Shown here in pieces: positions 35,137 to 44,640 of a DNA stretch of 64,000 nt (positions within the stretch are counted from its first letter, which is position 1; every line of letters starts with the position of its first letter). Made by a program: the position numbers and the translations under genes. Source of the DNA: JBBDWJ01 sp963824095 (GTDB lineage Bacteria > Acidobacteriota > Terriglobia > Bryobacterales > UBA6623); assembly GCA_963824095.1 (NCBI GenBank), contig CAWGNS010000009.1, positions 1,054,001 through 1,118,000 of the forward strand, in the 5' to 3' direction. The notes under the pieces are model-generated. The model made no database searches, was not told the origin of the DNA, and was given only the letters and a program-made list of their open reading frames with translations.

Positions 35137-35820
35137 ATGCCCATGAAAACCATCGCCACTATCGAGGACGACAACGATCTTTCGCAGCTCTTGCGTTACA
35201 ACTTCGAACAGAAGGGATACCGGGTCGTGTCGACCGGTTGCGGTGCTGAAGCGCTCGATTTGTGCCGCCAGGCGCAACCCGACCTCATCCTGCTGGACAT
35301 CATGCTGCCGGGCGTGGATGGGTTCACGGTTTTCGAATCTCTGAAGGCCACCGACGGCCTGCGCCAGGTACCGGTGATCTTTTTGACGGCGCGTGCCAGC
35401 GAAACCGACCGCGTGGCCGGTCTCGAGCTCGGAGCCAACGACTACGTCGTCAAGCCGTTCTCGATTCGCGAATTGCTGGTGCGCGTCCGCATTCAACTCG
35501 CCGCCCGCGCGCCGCGCCCCGACCTGCTCAAGGCCGGTCCGCTCGAGTTGGACCGCAGCCGCTGCAGAGTTTTCCGTGAGGGCGAGCCGGTGTATCTCAC
35601 TGCCACCGAGTTCCGCCTGCTCGAACACCTGATGAGTTCCCCCGGCCAGGTATTCCATCGCGACCGCCTGCTCGACGCGGTGTGGGGCCAGCGGCGCTCG
35701 GTTCTCGAACGCACCGTGGATACCTACATCGTTCGGCTGCGCAACAAAATCGAGTTGGAACCCGATCAACCGCGCTTCATTCAATCGTTCCGGGGCGTGG
35801 GCTACAGCTTCCAGGGATAA
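35137..35820 (+). CDS. OmpR/PhoB-type response regulator
   Basis: A 227-residue two-component regulator. The receiver domain (residues 4-120) has acidic residues Glu10-Asp11-Asp12, phospho-acceptor Asp54 in LILLDIMLPG, Thr84 and Lys106 in VVKPFS. The winged-helix domain (about 130-225) has EFRLLEHLMSSPGQVFHRDR, then VDTYIVRLRNKIE and RGVGYSFQG, typical of PhoB/OmpR. Two possible starts, ATG 35137 and ATG 35143, differ by two residues. No histidine kinase is next to it, so it is an orphan in this window. It ends 38 bp before a bidirectional terminator. Confidence 0.95.
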   Translation: MPMKTIATIEDDNDLSQLLRYNFEQKGYRVVSTGCGAEALDLCRQAQPDLILLDIMLPGVDGFTVFESLKATDGLRQVPVIFLTARASETDRVAGLELGANDYVVKPFSIRELLVRVRIQLAARAPRPDLLKAGPLELDRSRCRVFREGEPVYLTATEFRLLEHLMSSPGQVFHRDRLLDAVWGQRRSVLERTVDTYIVRLRNKIELEPDQPRFIQSFRGVGYSFQG

Positions 35821-35858
35821 ACGCCTTTCCTGCAGGAGTCCGTCGCGCCGAAAGAAAA

Positions 35859-35888
35859 GGCCCGGATCGTCCATCGACGACCCGGGCC
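35859..35888. terminator. Bidirectional intrinsic terminator
   Basis: GGCCCGG-A-TCGTC, a CATC loop, and GACGA-C-CCGGGCC form a 13-bp stem with one mismatch. On the minus strand it is followed by TTTTCTTTC and ends the beta-helix gene; on the plus strand it is followed by CTCTTGTTGTT and ends the response-regulator gene. The convergent arrangement supports use in both directions. Confidence 0.8.
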
Positions 35889-35982
35889 CTCTTGTTGTTG
35901 GTCCCTTCGGAGAGCCCCGAGCGAGGCCGCGGTCGTTACCGCGGTTTTCGCCCGGCGCCCTCCGTGGCGTGATCGGATTGAG

Positions 35983-37791
35983 CTAGGGGGCGATGTCCTG
36001 ATCGACCAGGAACGAGGACCATTCCGCGGTCCAGTCCACGTCGCCCATGGCGCCGATGAACTGAGCCGACTGGTCGAAGAACCCGTCGTCGGGAGGCTGC
36101 ACCCAGCCGGCGCGGAACACCGGGCTGCTGAACAACGAGCTGAAGTCGGGGTCGTTGTACTCCATCGGCTTGGCCAGCAGCGGGTTGGCCGACATGAAGT
36201 TTTTGCCCGCTCCGTTGCCCTTCTGGCCCATGGCGAAGGCCTGGCTGTAGGCGTCGTCGATCTGGCCGGCGACGGTGTTGGCGCCGTTGGCGCCGATGTT
36301 GTTGTTGTAGCAGAGGATGCCGTTCATGGTCAGGTTGCCGGCGTCGGCCTGCGCCTGGGTATCGGCGTCGGCGAGCAGCATGCACGCGCTGTTGAAGTTC
36401 ATCGCCAGGATGTTGTTGAACGAGCCGTTCACGCCGCGCCGCAGGAAGATGGCCGGCGAGTTGGACTCGTCGAATCCCGGACTGCCCGGGCCGATGAAAG
36501 TGGCGTTGAAAAGTGTCGGGGCCGAGTGCGGCTCGGCGGCGGCGTCGTACTCGCTGTTGTCGCCCTCAATGCCGCGGTTGCCGGGGAAGTCGGGACTCTG
36601 CAACCCGATCACGTACTGGGCATGCCCCACGAAGCCGAGTTGGAAGTCAAAATAGTCGTCGCGGCCGTTCATGCCCAGCAGATACTTGGCATTCATCGTG
36701 CCGCCAAACCATTCGAACGTATCGTCGAGACCGTAGTTGGCTTCCAGGTGGTCGGCCACCGTGCCGGTGCCGCAGCCGCCAAACGTGAAGGAGTTGATTT
36801 CGTTGTTGGGCGACAGAATGAACCCGGCATACTCGACCCGCACGTACTGCAGCGTGCCGCAGTTGTGAGTCGGGTCGTCGCCGCCGTAGAGGCCGTCGTC
36901 GGTGGTATTGAGACCTTCGATGTAGAACGTGCCGGCCGAGTTGGTATTGCCGCCGGAGTTCGCCGCCACATTGATCGGCGCGTTGCCCAGCAGCACCAGG
37001 CCCGCCCAGTCGCCACGATTGCGCTGGCCGAAGGGCAGGGAACTGGTCATGACGATCGGCCGCGCACGGGTCCCTTTCGCCATGATCTTGCCGGTCCGCG
37101 TGATCAGCAGGATCGACGGCGGCGCACCGGTCGAACCCATCAGGAACGTACCCGGTTCGATGGTCAGGGTGGCGCCGCCCTTGACGAACACGCCGCCCTT
37201 GATGTTCCACTGCTTGTCGTTGGTCAGCGTCATGTCGGAGGTGATGTCGCCCGAGATGTCCTGCGAACCCGACACCACGCCGACCTTCATGTAGGAGGTC
37301 TTGATCGGCCGCGTGCCGGTGTAGTCGCGCAGCTCCACCACGAAGGTGTGCATTCCCAGCTCATTGGGCATGCTGACGGCTGGAAACTTTCCGCCGCTGC
37401 CGATGAGCACCGACTTGGCGGCGTCGGCCATCTGCATCGGCTGGAATCCCTGCGCGGCCGTATTGCCGTTGATGTCGGTGGGTTCCTCGCTGCCGCCCGG
37501 GAAATAGGTCTTCACGCCGGTCTGGTTGTTCTGGCGGTAGACAAAGACGGTGTAAGGATAGCGGTCGCCGTTGGTCTTTACGGTCCACTTCAGAGTCAGA
37601 CTTTCACCCGCACTGTAGGTGTACTTGTCACTCCAGATCCACATCGACAGTTGCGTACGCGGACCGTTGTAGATCGTCGCGTCGCGGCGGAGCAGGCCTT
37701 CGGCTTCCGACGTGCTCATCCTGCGGAAATTTTGAGCGCCCGCAGGGATAGCGGCAAGCAGGCTTGCTATCAGAATCAATCCAACGCGCAT
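35983..37791 (-). CDS. Secreted beta-helix-like surface protein of a TonB operon
   Basis: A 602-residue exported protein with signal peptide (MRVGLILIASLLAAIPAGAQ). Residues about 45-180 look like a beta-sandwich (LTLKWTVKTNGDRYPYTVFV). From about 190 to 480 the pattern TLTIEPGTFLMGSTGAP, AKGTRARPIVMTSS, GDWAGLVLLGNAPINVA, LQYVRVEYAG suggests a right-handed parallel beta-helix. Cysteines at HNCGTL, GGCGTG, NSACML and GILCYN could form disulfides. It follows the TonB receptor gene by 24 bp with a GGAG ribosome-binding site, so it is probably the receptor's surface partner. Similar pairs exist in other Gram-negatives; the ligand is unknown. Confidence 0.75.
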   Translation of the reverse strand: MRVGLILIASLLAAIPAGAQNFRRMSTSEAEGLLRRDATIYNGPRTQLSMWIWSDKYTYSAGESLTLKWTVKTNGDRYPYTVFVYRQNNQTGVKTYFPGGSEEPTDINGNTAAQGFQPMQMADAAKSVLIGSGGKFPAVSMPNELGMHTFVVELRDYTGTRPIKTSYMKVGVVSGSQDISGDITSDMTLTNDKQWNIKGGVFVKGGATLTIEPGTFLMGSTGAPPSILLITRTGKIMAKGTRARPIVMTSSLPFGQRNRGDWAGLVLLGNAPINVAANSGGNTNSAGTFYIEGLNTTDDGLYGGDDPTHNCGTLQYVRVEYAGFILSPNNEINSFTFGGCGTGTVADHLEANYGLDDTFEWFGGTMNAKYLLGMNGRDDYFDFQLGFVGHAQYVIGLQSPDFPGNRGIEGDNSEYDAAAEPHSAPTLFNATFIGPGSPGFDESNSPAIFLRRGVNGSFNNILAMNFNSACMLLADADTQAQADAGNLTMNGILCYNNNIGANGANTVAGQIDDAYSQAFAMGQKGNGAGKNFMSANPLLAKPMEYNDPDFSSLFSSPVFRAGWVQPPDDGFFDQSAQFIGAMGDVDWTAEWSSFLVDQDIAP

Positions 37792-37815
37792 TGCGTCTCC
37801 TCTCTGTTCTTCTCT

Positions 37816-40587
37816 CTAGAAAAATGAATAGGTCATGCCGACCGTAAACGTTCGGCCAAGGTGGTAGTCTCGCTGCACGATGTCACCCTGCGTCCAGCGG
37901 TAGTCGTTATCTCCCAAGTTCTCGCCTTCGAACCGGATGCCGAATTTGCCCTTTTCGCCAAACGTGTATCGGTACGAGAAATCAAGAAACGTGTTGCCTT
38001 CCTGATAGATATCGGGCAGCCGGAAGGTGCCGACGTCGGAGATGCGCCGCGACACATAGTTCGCCGTAAATCGCGCGTTGCTGTGCCACTTGGGGTGGCT
38101 CCACTGCACGATGCCGTTGAGGATGTAACGCGACTGCCCCAGCAGGGGCCGCGACTGGGAAGTCAGGATGGCGGCGTCGTCCGGCTTCAGATCGATGTTG
38201 GAGTCGACGAAAGTAAAGTTCGTCGCAACGGCCCAGTCGCGGAGTTTCTGCGAAAACGTTGCGAGCGATCGGCGCGCCTCCAGCTCGACGCCGAAGTTGC
38301 GCGCTCCTTTGGCGTTCACGAAGCTCTGCCGCAGATCGTTCGAGGGGATGATGACCTGCTCGATCGGATCCCGGAATGTCTTCGCGAAGACGCTGGCGGC
38401 CACCAGTTGGTCGCCGCCCGGAAACCATTCCCAGCGGGCGTCGTAGTTGCTGATCACGGCCCGCTTCAGCTCCGGGTTGCCGGCCGTGATGAAGCCGCCC
38501 AGAGTATTGGCGAAATCGAAGGGCGACAACTCCCGGAAGTCGGGCCGCGAAAGCGTCCGGCTATAGGAGAAGCGCAGATTCTGGTGGCCGCTGAGCGCAT
38601 AGATGGCGTTCACGGCCGGCGCCGGGTCGGTGTTGTGCAGCCGGGCCTCGACGGGCGTGGCCGCCGCGGACAGGTTGTCCACCGTCGTCACGATCTGCTC
38701 GGCGTCCTCAATGCGCAGCCCGCCCACCAGCCGCCAGCGGGCGCCCAGTCCGAGGTCGACCATGGCGTAGCCGGCGTAGATGTCCATCGAGGCGGTATAG
38801 GTGTCGGTGCCGCGCGTGTATTCGATCAACTGGAACGCGTCGGGGCGAATGTTCTCCGGCGCGAACAGCTCGTCGCTCGGCAAGAACAGATCCACGGTGT
38901 TGCTGCGCTGCAGGTTGAACAGGAAACGGCGCGCCCCGAAGTCGCGGCCCCGGACCGTGGCCCGGAAGCCCACCTTGAACAGGCCGGTAATGCTGCCCTT
39001 GAAAAACGGAATGCTGTAGTCGACCTGCGGCTCGTAGATGCGGTCGTTCAGATTCGAGAAAAACCGTAGGCCCGAGGTGCTGGTCCCGGCGAAGATGTAG
39101 CGTCCGTCGGGAAGCAGATTGCGAAACACTTCGCGCAGATCGGGTTCGTCGCGGGTCGATCGCGAATAGGTGAATTGCCAGTGGAACAGGCTGTTGTGCA
39201 GGCCGGCCAGGGAGTGTTCGCCTTCGACGCTGCTGGCCAGCAGCGAGCGCTCGACATAACGCAGGCGCTGGGCCTGCAGGTCGTTGTCGACGCCGCCGTC
39301 AAAGCCGGCGAACTCGCGCGCGCTCTTGTCGGCGTCGTGCGTGAAGGTGTTGCGGAACACCAGCTTGTTGCTGGGGGTCAGCCGGATCGCGGTATTGAAC
39401 ACCGCTCCCAAGCGCGCCGACTCGGTGTATTCGCGATAGTCGGGGTAGTCGGTGAAGATGATCGGAGCCGTGGCGCCCTGCCGCAAATAGCGCTCCAGCT
39501 CGCTCTGGAATTGCGGCTTGTTGGAAAAGCTGACCGCGCCGACGATACCAAAGCGCCCCCAGGTACCCCCGGCCACCGCCGACCAGTCCACCGAGGGACG
39601 CTGCGAACCGATCGAGGTCGGCTGCCAGTTGTCGGAAAACGAGCGCCCGAAGCCCTGCAGCTCGGTGGGCGTGAAATTGCCGGCGATCACCCGCTGGTCG
39701 CGAGGAATCGACGCCGGCACGCCGCGCGATCCCGAGCCGAATCCGAAGAAGTCGGCCGCGCCGCCGCCCGAGTAGCTCAGAAACGGGTTGAAGGTCGTTA
39801 CCGTGTTGAAGCCGGTCTTGTAGCTGAGGTCAAACACTTTCTGGGTGGGGAACTCCACCGTCTGCATCTGTACCAGGCCGCCGGAAAACTCGGCCGGCAG
39901 GTCGGGCGTATAGGTCTTGGCGATCTTGATGTTGTCGATCATGCCCTTCGGAAACAGATCCAGCGGCACCACCCGCTTTTCGGGTTCGGTGGTGGGAACC
40001 AGCGCGCCGTTGAGTTCGGTCGCGCTATAGCGCTCGCCCAGACCGCGCACGTAAACGAACCCTTCGCCCACCACGCTGACGCCGGTCACTTTCTCCAGCG
40101 CGCCGGCGGCGTCCGAAGAAGTGTCGTTGGCCAGCTCCTGGCGGCTGATGCTGTCGCTGACCACGGCGGACAATTTGCGTTCCTGCAGCAGCGCTTCGGC
40201 CGAAGCGCCGACCGCGTCCGCTTTTTCCACAACGTCCACCGTGGTCACCAGATCCTTGTTGGACAGCACGGTACTTGCCTCGGTTGTCTCCCCGGCCGTC
40301 ACGACCAGGTCTTTGAGCTCGGCATCGCTGTAGTTGGGGGCCGAAAAGGTGATCGTATAGGTGCCCGGTGACAACGCGATGCTGAACCCGCCATCGGAAT
40401 CGGTTACGTTCTGGCTGCTGGTTTGTCCGTTGATGGACACCGCAACTCCGGGAAGCGCGCGGCCTGTTTGGCTGTCGAATACACTTCCAGCTACCGTTCC
40501 CGTTTGTGATTGCGCCACTGAAAGCCCGGTTAGGGCAAAAAGCCCGCTAAGGGCAAAAAGCAAACAGCGAAATTTATTGAGAGACAA
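37816..40587 (-). CDS. TonB-dependent outer-membrane receptor with carboxypeptidase-like N-terminal domain
   Basis: A 923-residue receptor. Signal peptide: CLLFALSGLFALTGLSVAQS. A CarboxypepD_reg-like domain spans about residues 32-110 (AGSVFDSQTGRALPGVAVSI). The plug domain is at about 120-260 (AAGALEKVTGVSVVGEGFVY, VRGLGERYSATELNGALVP, LDLFPKGMIDNIKIAKTY). The rest is a long beta-barrel ending in GRTFTVGMTYSFF with the terminal aromatic residue. The TTG start lies inside the preceding gene (14-bp overlap) behind AGGTAGGGATC, so its translation is likely coupled. It should import a large or rare ligand with energy from TonB. No TonB/ExbBD gene is nearby. Confidence 0.92.
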   Translation of the reverse strand: MSLNKFRCLLFALSGLFALTGLSVAQSQTGTVAGSVFDSQTGRALPGVAVSINGQTSSQNVTDSDGGFSIALSPGTYTITFSAPNYSDAELKDLVVTAGETTEASTVLSNKDLVTTVDVVEKADAVGASAEALLQERKLSAVVSDSISRQELANDTSSDAAGALEKVTGVSVVGEGFVYVRGLGERYSATELNGALVPTTEPEKRVVPLDLFPKGMIDNIKIAKTYTPDLPAEFSGGLVQMQTVEFPTQKVFDLSYKTGFNTVTTFNPFLSYSGGGAADFFGFGSGSRGVPASIPRDQRVIAGNFTPTELQGFGRSFSDNWQPTSIGSQRPSVDWSAVAGGTWGRFGIVGAVSFSNKPQFQSELERYLRQGATAPIIFTDYPDYREYTESARLGAVFNTAIRLTPSNKLVFRNTFTHDADKSAREFAGFDGGVDNDLQAQRLRYVERSLLASSVEGEHSLAGLHNSLFHWQFTYSRSTRDEPDLREVFRNLLPDGRYIFAGTSTSGLRFFSNLNDRIYEPQVDYSIPFFKGSITGLFKVGFRATVRGRDFGARRFLFNLQRSNTVDLFLPSDELFAPENIRPDAFQLIEYTRGTDTYTASMDIYAGYAMVDLGLGARWRLVGGLRIEDAEQIVTTVDNLSAAATPVEARLHNTDPAPAVNAIYALSGHQNLRFSYSRTLSRPDFRELSPFDFANTLGGFITAGNPELKRAVISNYDARWEWFPGGDQLVAASVFAKTFRDPIEQVIIPSNDLRQSFVNAKGARNFGVELEARRSLATFSQKLRDWAVATNFTFVDSNIDLKPDDAAILTSQSRPLLGQSRYILNGIVQWSHPKWHSNARFTANYVSRRISDVGTFRLPDIYQEGNTFLDFSYRYTFGEKGKFGIRFEGENLGDNDYRWTQGDIVQRDYHLGRTFTVGMTYSFF

Positions 40588-41326
40588 AGATCCCTACCTC
40601 GTTGGAATCGACGCCGTCCATGAACACGATCACGGGGACCTGTCCACTGAGAAAGCTTTCGTCGGGAATCACGGCATTGACCTGCCAGACTCCCACCAAC
40701 TGCGGCGCCAGGCCGCTGTACTGTACGGTGGCTTCGACGCCTCCGATGAACACCTGTGGCGTCGACGTCGTGGTCGCCAGCGGGTCGCTCGGAGCCAATG
40801 CGCCGTCCTCGACGGGCGTCGTCAGAGCTCCGCCGCCGGAGCCGTAGATTTGGATGATCTGGCCGCGCTGGGCCATGTTGGAGGATGTGTTTTCGGTGTA
40901 GTCCTGGTTCAGAATGGCGCCCTTGGGCGGACCTTCGGCTCCCGAATCGTCTTTGACGAACAGGGCCGGCGCCTCGGGCATGATGCGCACTGTGCCGTCC
41001 AGCGTCGCGCTCGCGGTCTGGACTTGAATGGGCCGCACGCCGGTTTGCGTGCTGTAGGGGATCAGAAAGTTGATCTGGCCCTCGGAGATGAAGTACACCG
41101 GTGCCGCCGTTCCGTCGACAGTGACGGAGACGCCTTCCAGCGAAGTCGGAAACGGGGCGTCGGTCGCCGCCATGGTGGGTACTCCGGTGAAGGTGCCGAA
41201 AGCCGCCGCCCAAGCGCCGGGCGCAACCGGTTGTTCAGCCCGGAAACTGGCGGCGCTGACGACGGTTACCTGCGCTTGGAGGCTCCCACACAGCAGCAAC
41301 GAAACGAACGCGATGAGTAGACGCAT
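40574..41326 (-). CDS. Secreted TIGR03437-type (Solibacter) domain protein
   Basis: A 250-residue exported protein that consists almost entirely of the domain usually found at the C-terminus of Solibacter surface proteins. After the signal peptide (MRLLIAFVSLLLCGSLQAQ) come VVSAASFRAEQPVAPGAWAA, VTVDGTAAPVYFISEGQINF, LIPYSTQTG and IIQIYGSGGGALTTPVEDGA, then YSGLAPQLVGVWQVNAVIPD, all diagnostic. The ATG at 41326 has AGGAG six bases upstream, preferred over a TTG one codon before. It is the first gene of a three-gene operon with a TonB receptor and a beta-helix protein. As a free-standing domain it may be a surface-exposed binding subunit. Confidence 0.82.
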   Translation of the reverse strand: MRLLIAFVSLLLCGSLQAQVTVVSAASFRAEQPVAPGAWAAAFGTFTGVPTMAATDAPFPTSLEGVSVTVDGTAAPVYFISEGQINFLIPYSTQTGVRPIQVQTASATLDGTVRIMPEAPALFVKDDSGAEGPPKGAILNQDYTENTSSNMAQRGQIIQIYGSGGGALTTPVEDGALAPSDPLATTTSTPQVFIGGVEATVQYSGLAPQLVGVWQVNAVIPDESFLSGQVPVIVFMDGVDSNEVGIFVSQ

Positions 41327-41955
41327 CAATCGCTCCTAACAAGAATCAGCGTTTAGCTGGAGACAGCAGCCCGACTGGGTGGACCGCTGTTTGCCCGGCC
41401 TCTGTTGTGCGAGGCGTAGGCTGAAACTAGGATTGTAGGTACCGCCCCGTTACAGTCAGGTGACGATCCGTAGAAAAGACTGTTAACTATTGCGGCACTT
41501 GTGTAATGGGGGATCCTGGATCGCCTTGGACACAAGCACATAACCAGTTTGGATTCCAGCAGATACGGCAATCCACGTTGCGGTTCCATGAGCGTTTCGA
41601 AGCACCCCTAACGGCGTCGCGAACGGCATCCAGCAGAGGCTCTCCGACGCCCACGAGGCGGCCGCCTCAGGCCCCAGCGGAAGGCAAGACCCAAAACAGA
41701 GCCGCAGGCGTAAGCCGGCGGGCCGAAGCGGCAGAAATGCGGAGGAAGGGCAAAGTGCAGGCGGAGCAAGGCAGTGCTGAGCGGAGCAAGGGTAGTGCCG
41801 GCGAAAAAGGACAGTGCTGAAGGAAACGAACGGCCCCGCGCGAACCGCCACGCAGAGCCGCAAGCGTCAGCTTGCGTTGAGGCGCAGGGGCAGGCGGCTC
41901 GCGATGATCTGTGGCGCTTTGCGGGCAGCACGGACACGATTGTCTGTGCCACGCG
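41327..41955. repeat. Gene-free region with R1 copies and a short tandem repeat
   Basis: An R1 copy lies at 41696-41724 and a degenerate one at 41861-41890. Between them, about 41757-41820 repeats GCGGAGCAAGGCAGTGCTGA-like units two to three times (GGCGGAGCAAGG, AGCGGAGCAAGG, then GACAGTGCTGA). The promoter of the three-gene TonB operon should be at about 41330-41480, where AT content is higher. No gene is supported. Confidence 0.5.
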
Positions 41956-44640
41956 CTATCTGCCCGTCAACGGAATCCTCAACCCGGCGCTGAAGCGCCA
42001 TTGCTTATACCCGGTGCGCTGCTCGATCGCGAAAAAGCCGCCGCCACCCACCTCGATGCCGGCCACCTTCTTGCGAATATCGAACACGGCGTGGGCGCCG
42101 ACCCCCATGGCGTCCTGGTACCCCACCAGCCGCGGGTTCAATTCGCCTTCGAGGGTCCAGTCGTCGAACTTGCGCACCGTGTGGAACAGTATGCCGCCGG
42201 TCATATATCGACGCGGGCTGAAGTAATAGGGCGATTCGGTTTTGTAGCTCTCGACGTAGAAGTTGGGTGCGATGACGGTCCAGTTGCCGTAGGAATCCTT
42301 GAGCGGGATCTGATAGTGCGTGTAGAGATAGCTGCGCCGGTTGTGGTCCTGGTAGTTGTCGAAGCCGGTGTTGATCTGCAGTTGCCGGTTCGAGCGCGAA
42401 ACGTTGGTGTAGTTGCCCTGAATGCCGGTGAGGGTAAAGTTCGGTGCGACGCCGGAGAGGTCGCGGATGCGGTTGAAGTTGCGAGGGTCGCGGCGGTCGT
42501 ATCCCGACCACAACGACTCGCGGCTGAAACGCAGCCCGGCTTGCGAGCCGCCCTGAAAAAAGTACTGCCCTTCGATCCGGCCGGTTGGGGTGCTGCTGCC
42601 GCCCTGGTAGCGCTCCCAGCCCGCCGCGAAGTTCACGCCGAACTGCGGCTTGACGTAAACGGTGCCGCTCGAAAGCTCGACCGTGCCGCGATCGAAGTGC
42701 GTGCCGCCCTGCGAGACCTCGCCGCGCGTGGTTTGCAGGCTCAAAGGCAGCGCCAGCACCGGCCGGAAATTCCAGGCCACGCCGGCCTGCCGGGTGTTCA
42801 GCCCGTGCGAGTCGGACGAGAAGCTCACCACCGGCGTCGAGGTCGAAACGGTTTCCGACGCCACTTCCCGGCGCGCCGCGGCGACCGTCGCCGGGTTCCC
42901 GCCGGCTTTGTCGGCGGCGAAGTAACGGTCCATCGCCCGGCCGTAGTCGCCGCGCTTGCGGGCGGCATCGCCTTGCGCCAGCCAATATTCGGAGCCCCTG
43001 CCGCCCGAGGCGATGGCATGCTCGACGCTCATGTAGGCCGCCAGATGACGGTTGCGGGCCATCTGCGCGCGCCCCAGCCAGAGCAGCGTTTGCGGGTCGT
43101 CGGGTTTTTCGAGCGCGACCTCTCCCAAAATCTTGTCGGCCTCGTCGCCGCGGCCCTGAAGGTGCAGCGCCTGCCCCAGCGCCAGGCGCGCCTCGGGATC
43201 GTTGGGGTTTTCCCGCACTGCCTGCTCGGCCCAACGCCCGCCATCGTCGAACTTGCCGGCGCCGAGATAGACGTGCGCCAGCTCCAGAGCCAGACCCTTG
43301 CTGCCTTGGTTCTCGACATAGGGCTCGTAGTGCCGCAGCGCTTCGGAAAATTCGCCCGCGCTCGAGAAGAAGCGCGCCGCCGACAGTTGCGCGTCCCAAT
43401 CCTTGGGATACGCCTCGAGATAGCCGCGAAAGGATTTCGCCGCAAGTTCGGGCGGACCCGTCTTGCCCGCCACCCGCGCCAGTTTGAGATAGAGGCGCGT
43501 CTCACGGCGCTCCGCCAGCAATTGTTGATAGACCGCAAGCGCCTCGGCGGGCTCGCCGGCCTCGGCGCGCAGATCGGCGAGTGCTTCGAGGTTCTGGCGA
43601 TCGAGGCCGCCGTGCGCTTGAATGTCTTCCAGCATCGAAAGCGCCTGGCCGTTGTTGCCGGCCGCGCGATATTGCCCGGCGAGCCACAACTTCTCTTCGG
43701 GTCGCAGCGGACGCCGGCCCGAGAGCCGTTCGAGGTATTCGACGGTGAGCTTGGGCAGCTTCAGTTGCGACGACGCGCGCGCCGCGAGGTCGAGCCAGGC
43801 GACCTCAGTGGGCTGCGCGGCCAGCAAATCGCGCACGGTCGCGAGGCTGGCATCGGCGTGGCCCGCGTCGAGCAGCGCGGTCGCAAATTCGCCCCGCGCG
43901 GCGATCACCTCGGCGGCGGGGGCCTGGCTGCTTTGTGCCAGAAACACGCGATACCAGGCGATGGCGTCGCCGGGCTGCTGCGTCCAGCGGTGCAGCCGCG
44001 CCAGCCGCAGGTAGAGTTCCGGGTCGGCGCTTTTCGTGGTGTGCAGCGCGTCGAGATACTGCGTGATCGCGTCGCGCAGCTCGCCCTGACTTTCGAACCA
44101 GCGCGCGGCTTCGATGCGCACACTCGGCGCCGCCCGGCCCGTCGCCAGCAAGGTGCGGTATTCGGCGTCGGCCTGGGCCGGCGAGCCGGAGCGCGAAAAC
44201 GAGCGCGCCAGCCATAGCCGCGCCTGGTCGTCGCCGGGACGCAGCGCCACATAGCGCTGCCAGGCGCGTGCTTGCTCGGCCTCGTTCGCCATGTGCTGGT
44301 AGGCCTCGCCCAGCGCCCGCCACAACTCGGGGTTGCCGGCCTGCCCGCGCGCCAGTTCCTCGAAACGCTCGGTCGCCGCGGGCCAGTCGCCCGCCCACAT
44401 CGCGGTGCGCGCCTGCAAGTCGCGCAGGCCCTCGACATCGTTCGGGTCGAGGTGGCGCACCAGCGCCCAAGCCTCGCGGTAGCGCTTCTGGCTGTTCAAC
44501 AGCCAGGCATACTGCGTCCTCACCTCGGCGTCGGCCGCGCCCGAATCGAGCAGCTTGCGGTAGAGCGCTTCGGCGGCGTCGAGGTGCAACAGCCGCGTCA
44601 AGATCACGGCCAACTCGGCCTGGATCTCGGCGTCCTTCGG
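41956..44640 (-). CDS. BcsC-like protein, C-terminal part (after frameshift)
   Basis: The 3' portion (about 893 residues) of a gene split by a frameshift at 44639-44642. It continues the TPR array from the preceding entry (AEALYRKLLDSGAADAEVRT, WLLNSQKRYREAWALVRHLD and many more units to about two thirds of its length). It then ends in a beta-barrel of about 300 residues (GTVYVKPQFGVNFAAGWERY, LQINTGFDNYQDHNRRSYLY, QWRFSAGLRIPL). This is the architecture of BcsC, the outer-membrane exporter of cellulose. Removing one C from the CCCC run gives an uninterrupted protein of 1272 residues with the upstream part. It lies just downstream of a cellulose-synthase-like gene. Confidence 0.85.
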   Translation of the reverse strand, partial: PKDAEIQAELAVILTRLLHLDAAEALYRKLLDSGAADAEVRTQYAWLLNSQKRYREAWALVRHLDPNDVEGLRDLQARTAMWAGDWPAATERFEELARGQAGNPELWRALGEAYQHMANEAEQARAWQRYVALRPGDDQARLWLARSFSRSGSPAQADAEYRTLLATGRAAPSVRIEAARWFESQGELRDAITQYLDALHTTKSADPELYLRLARLHRWTQQPGDAIAWYRVFLAQSSQAPAAEVIAARGEFATALLDAGHADASLATVRDLLAAQPTEVAWLDLAARASSQLKLPKLTVEYLERLSGRRPLRPEEKLWLAGQYRAAGNNGQALSMLEDIQAHGGLDRQNLEALADLRAEAGEPAEALAVYQQLLAERRETRLYLKLARVAGKTGPPELAAKSFRGYLEAYPKDWDAQLSAARFFSSAGEFSEALRHYEPYVENQGSKGLALELAHVYLGAGKFDDGGRWAEQAVRENPNDPEARLALGQALHLQGRGDEADKILGEVALEKPDDPQTLLWLGRAQMARNRHLAAYMSVEHAIASGGRGSEYWLAQGDAARKRGDYGRAMDRYFAADKAGGNPATVAAARREVASETVSTSTPVVSFSSDSHGLNTRQAGVAWNFRPVLALPLSLQTTRGEVSQGGTHFDRGTVELSSGTVYVKPQFGVNFAAGWERYQGGSSTPTGRIEGQYFFQGGSQAGLRFSRESLWSGYDRRDPRNFNRIRDLSGVAPNFTLTGIQGNYTNVSRSNRQLQINTGFDNYQDHNRRSYLYTHYQIPLKDSYGNWTVIAPNFYVESYKTESPYYFSPRRYMTGGILFHTVRKFDDWTLEGELNPRLVGYQDAMGVGAHAVFDIRKKVAGIEVGGGGFFAIEQRTGYKQWRFSAGLRIPLTGR

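Noticed and set aside
41911..44217. 768-residue plus-strand frame opposite the BcsC-like gene
   Set aside because: Antisense shadow; TPR repeats are plain on the other strand.
43805..44638. Continuation of the N-terminal BcsC-like frame past the CCCC run
   Set aside because: After SNPE the sequence turns Arg/Gly-rich without TPR pattern, while the alternative frame continues the repeats; this marks a frameshift, not a real C-terminus.
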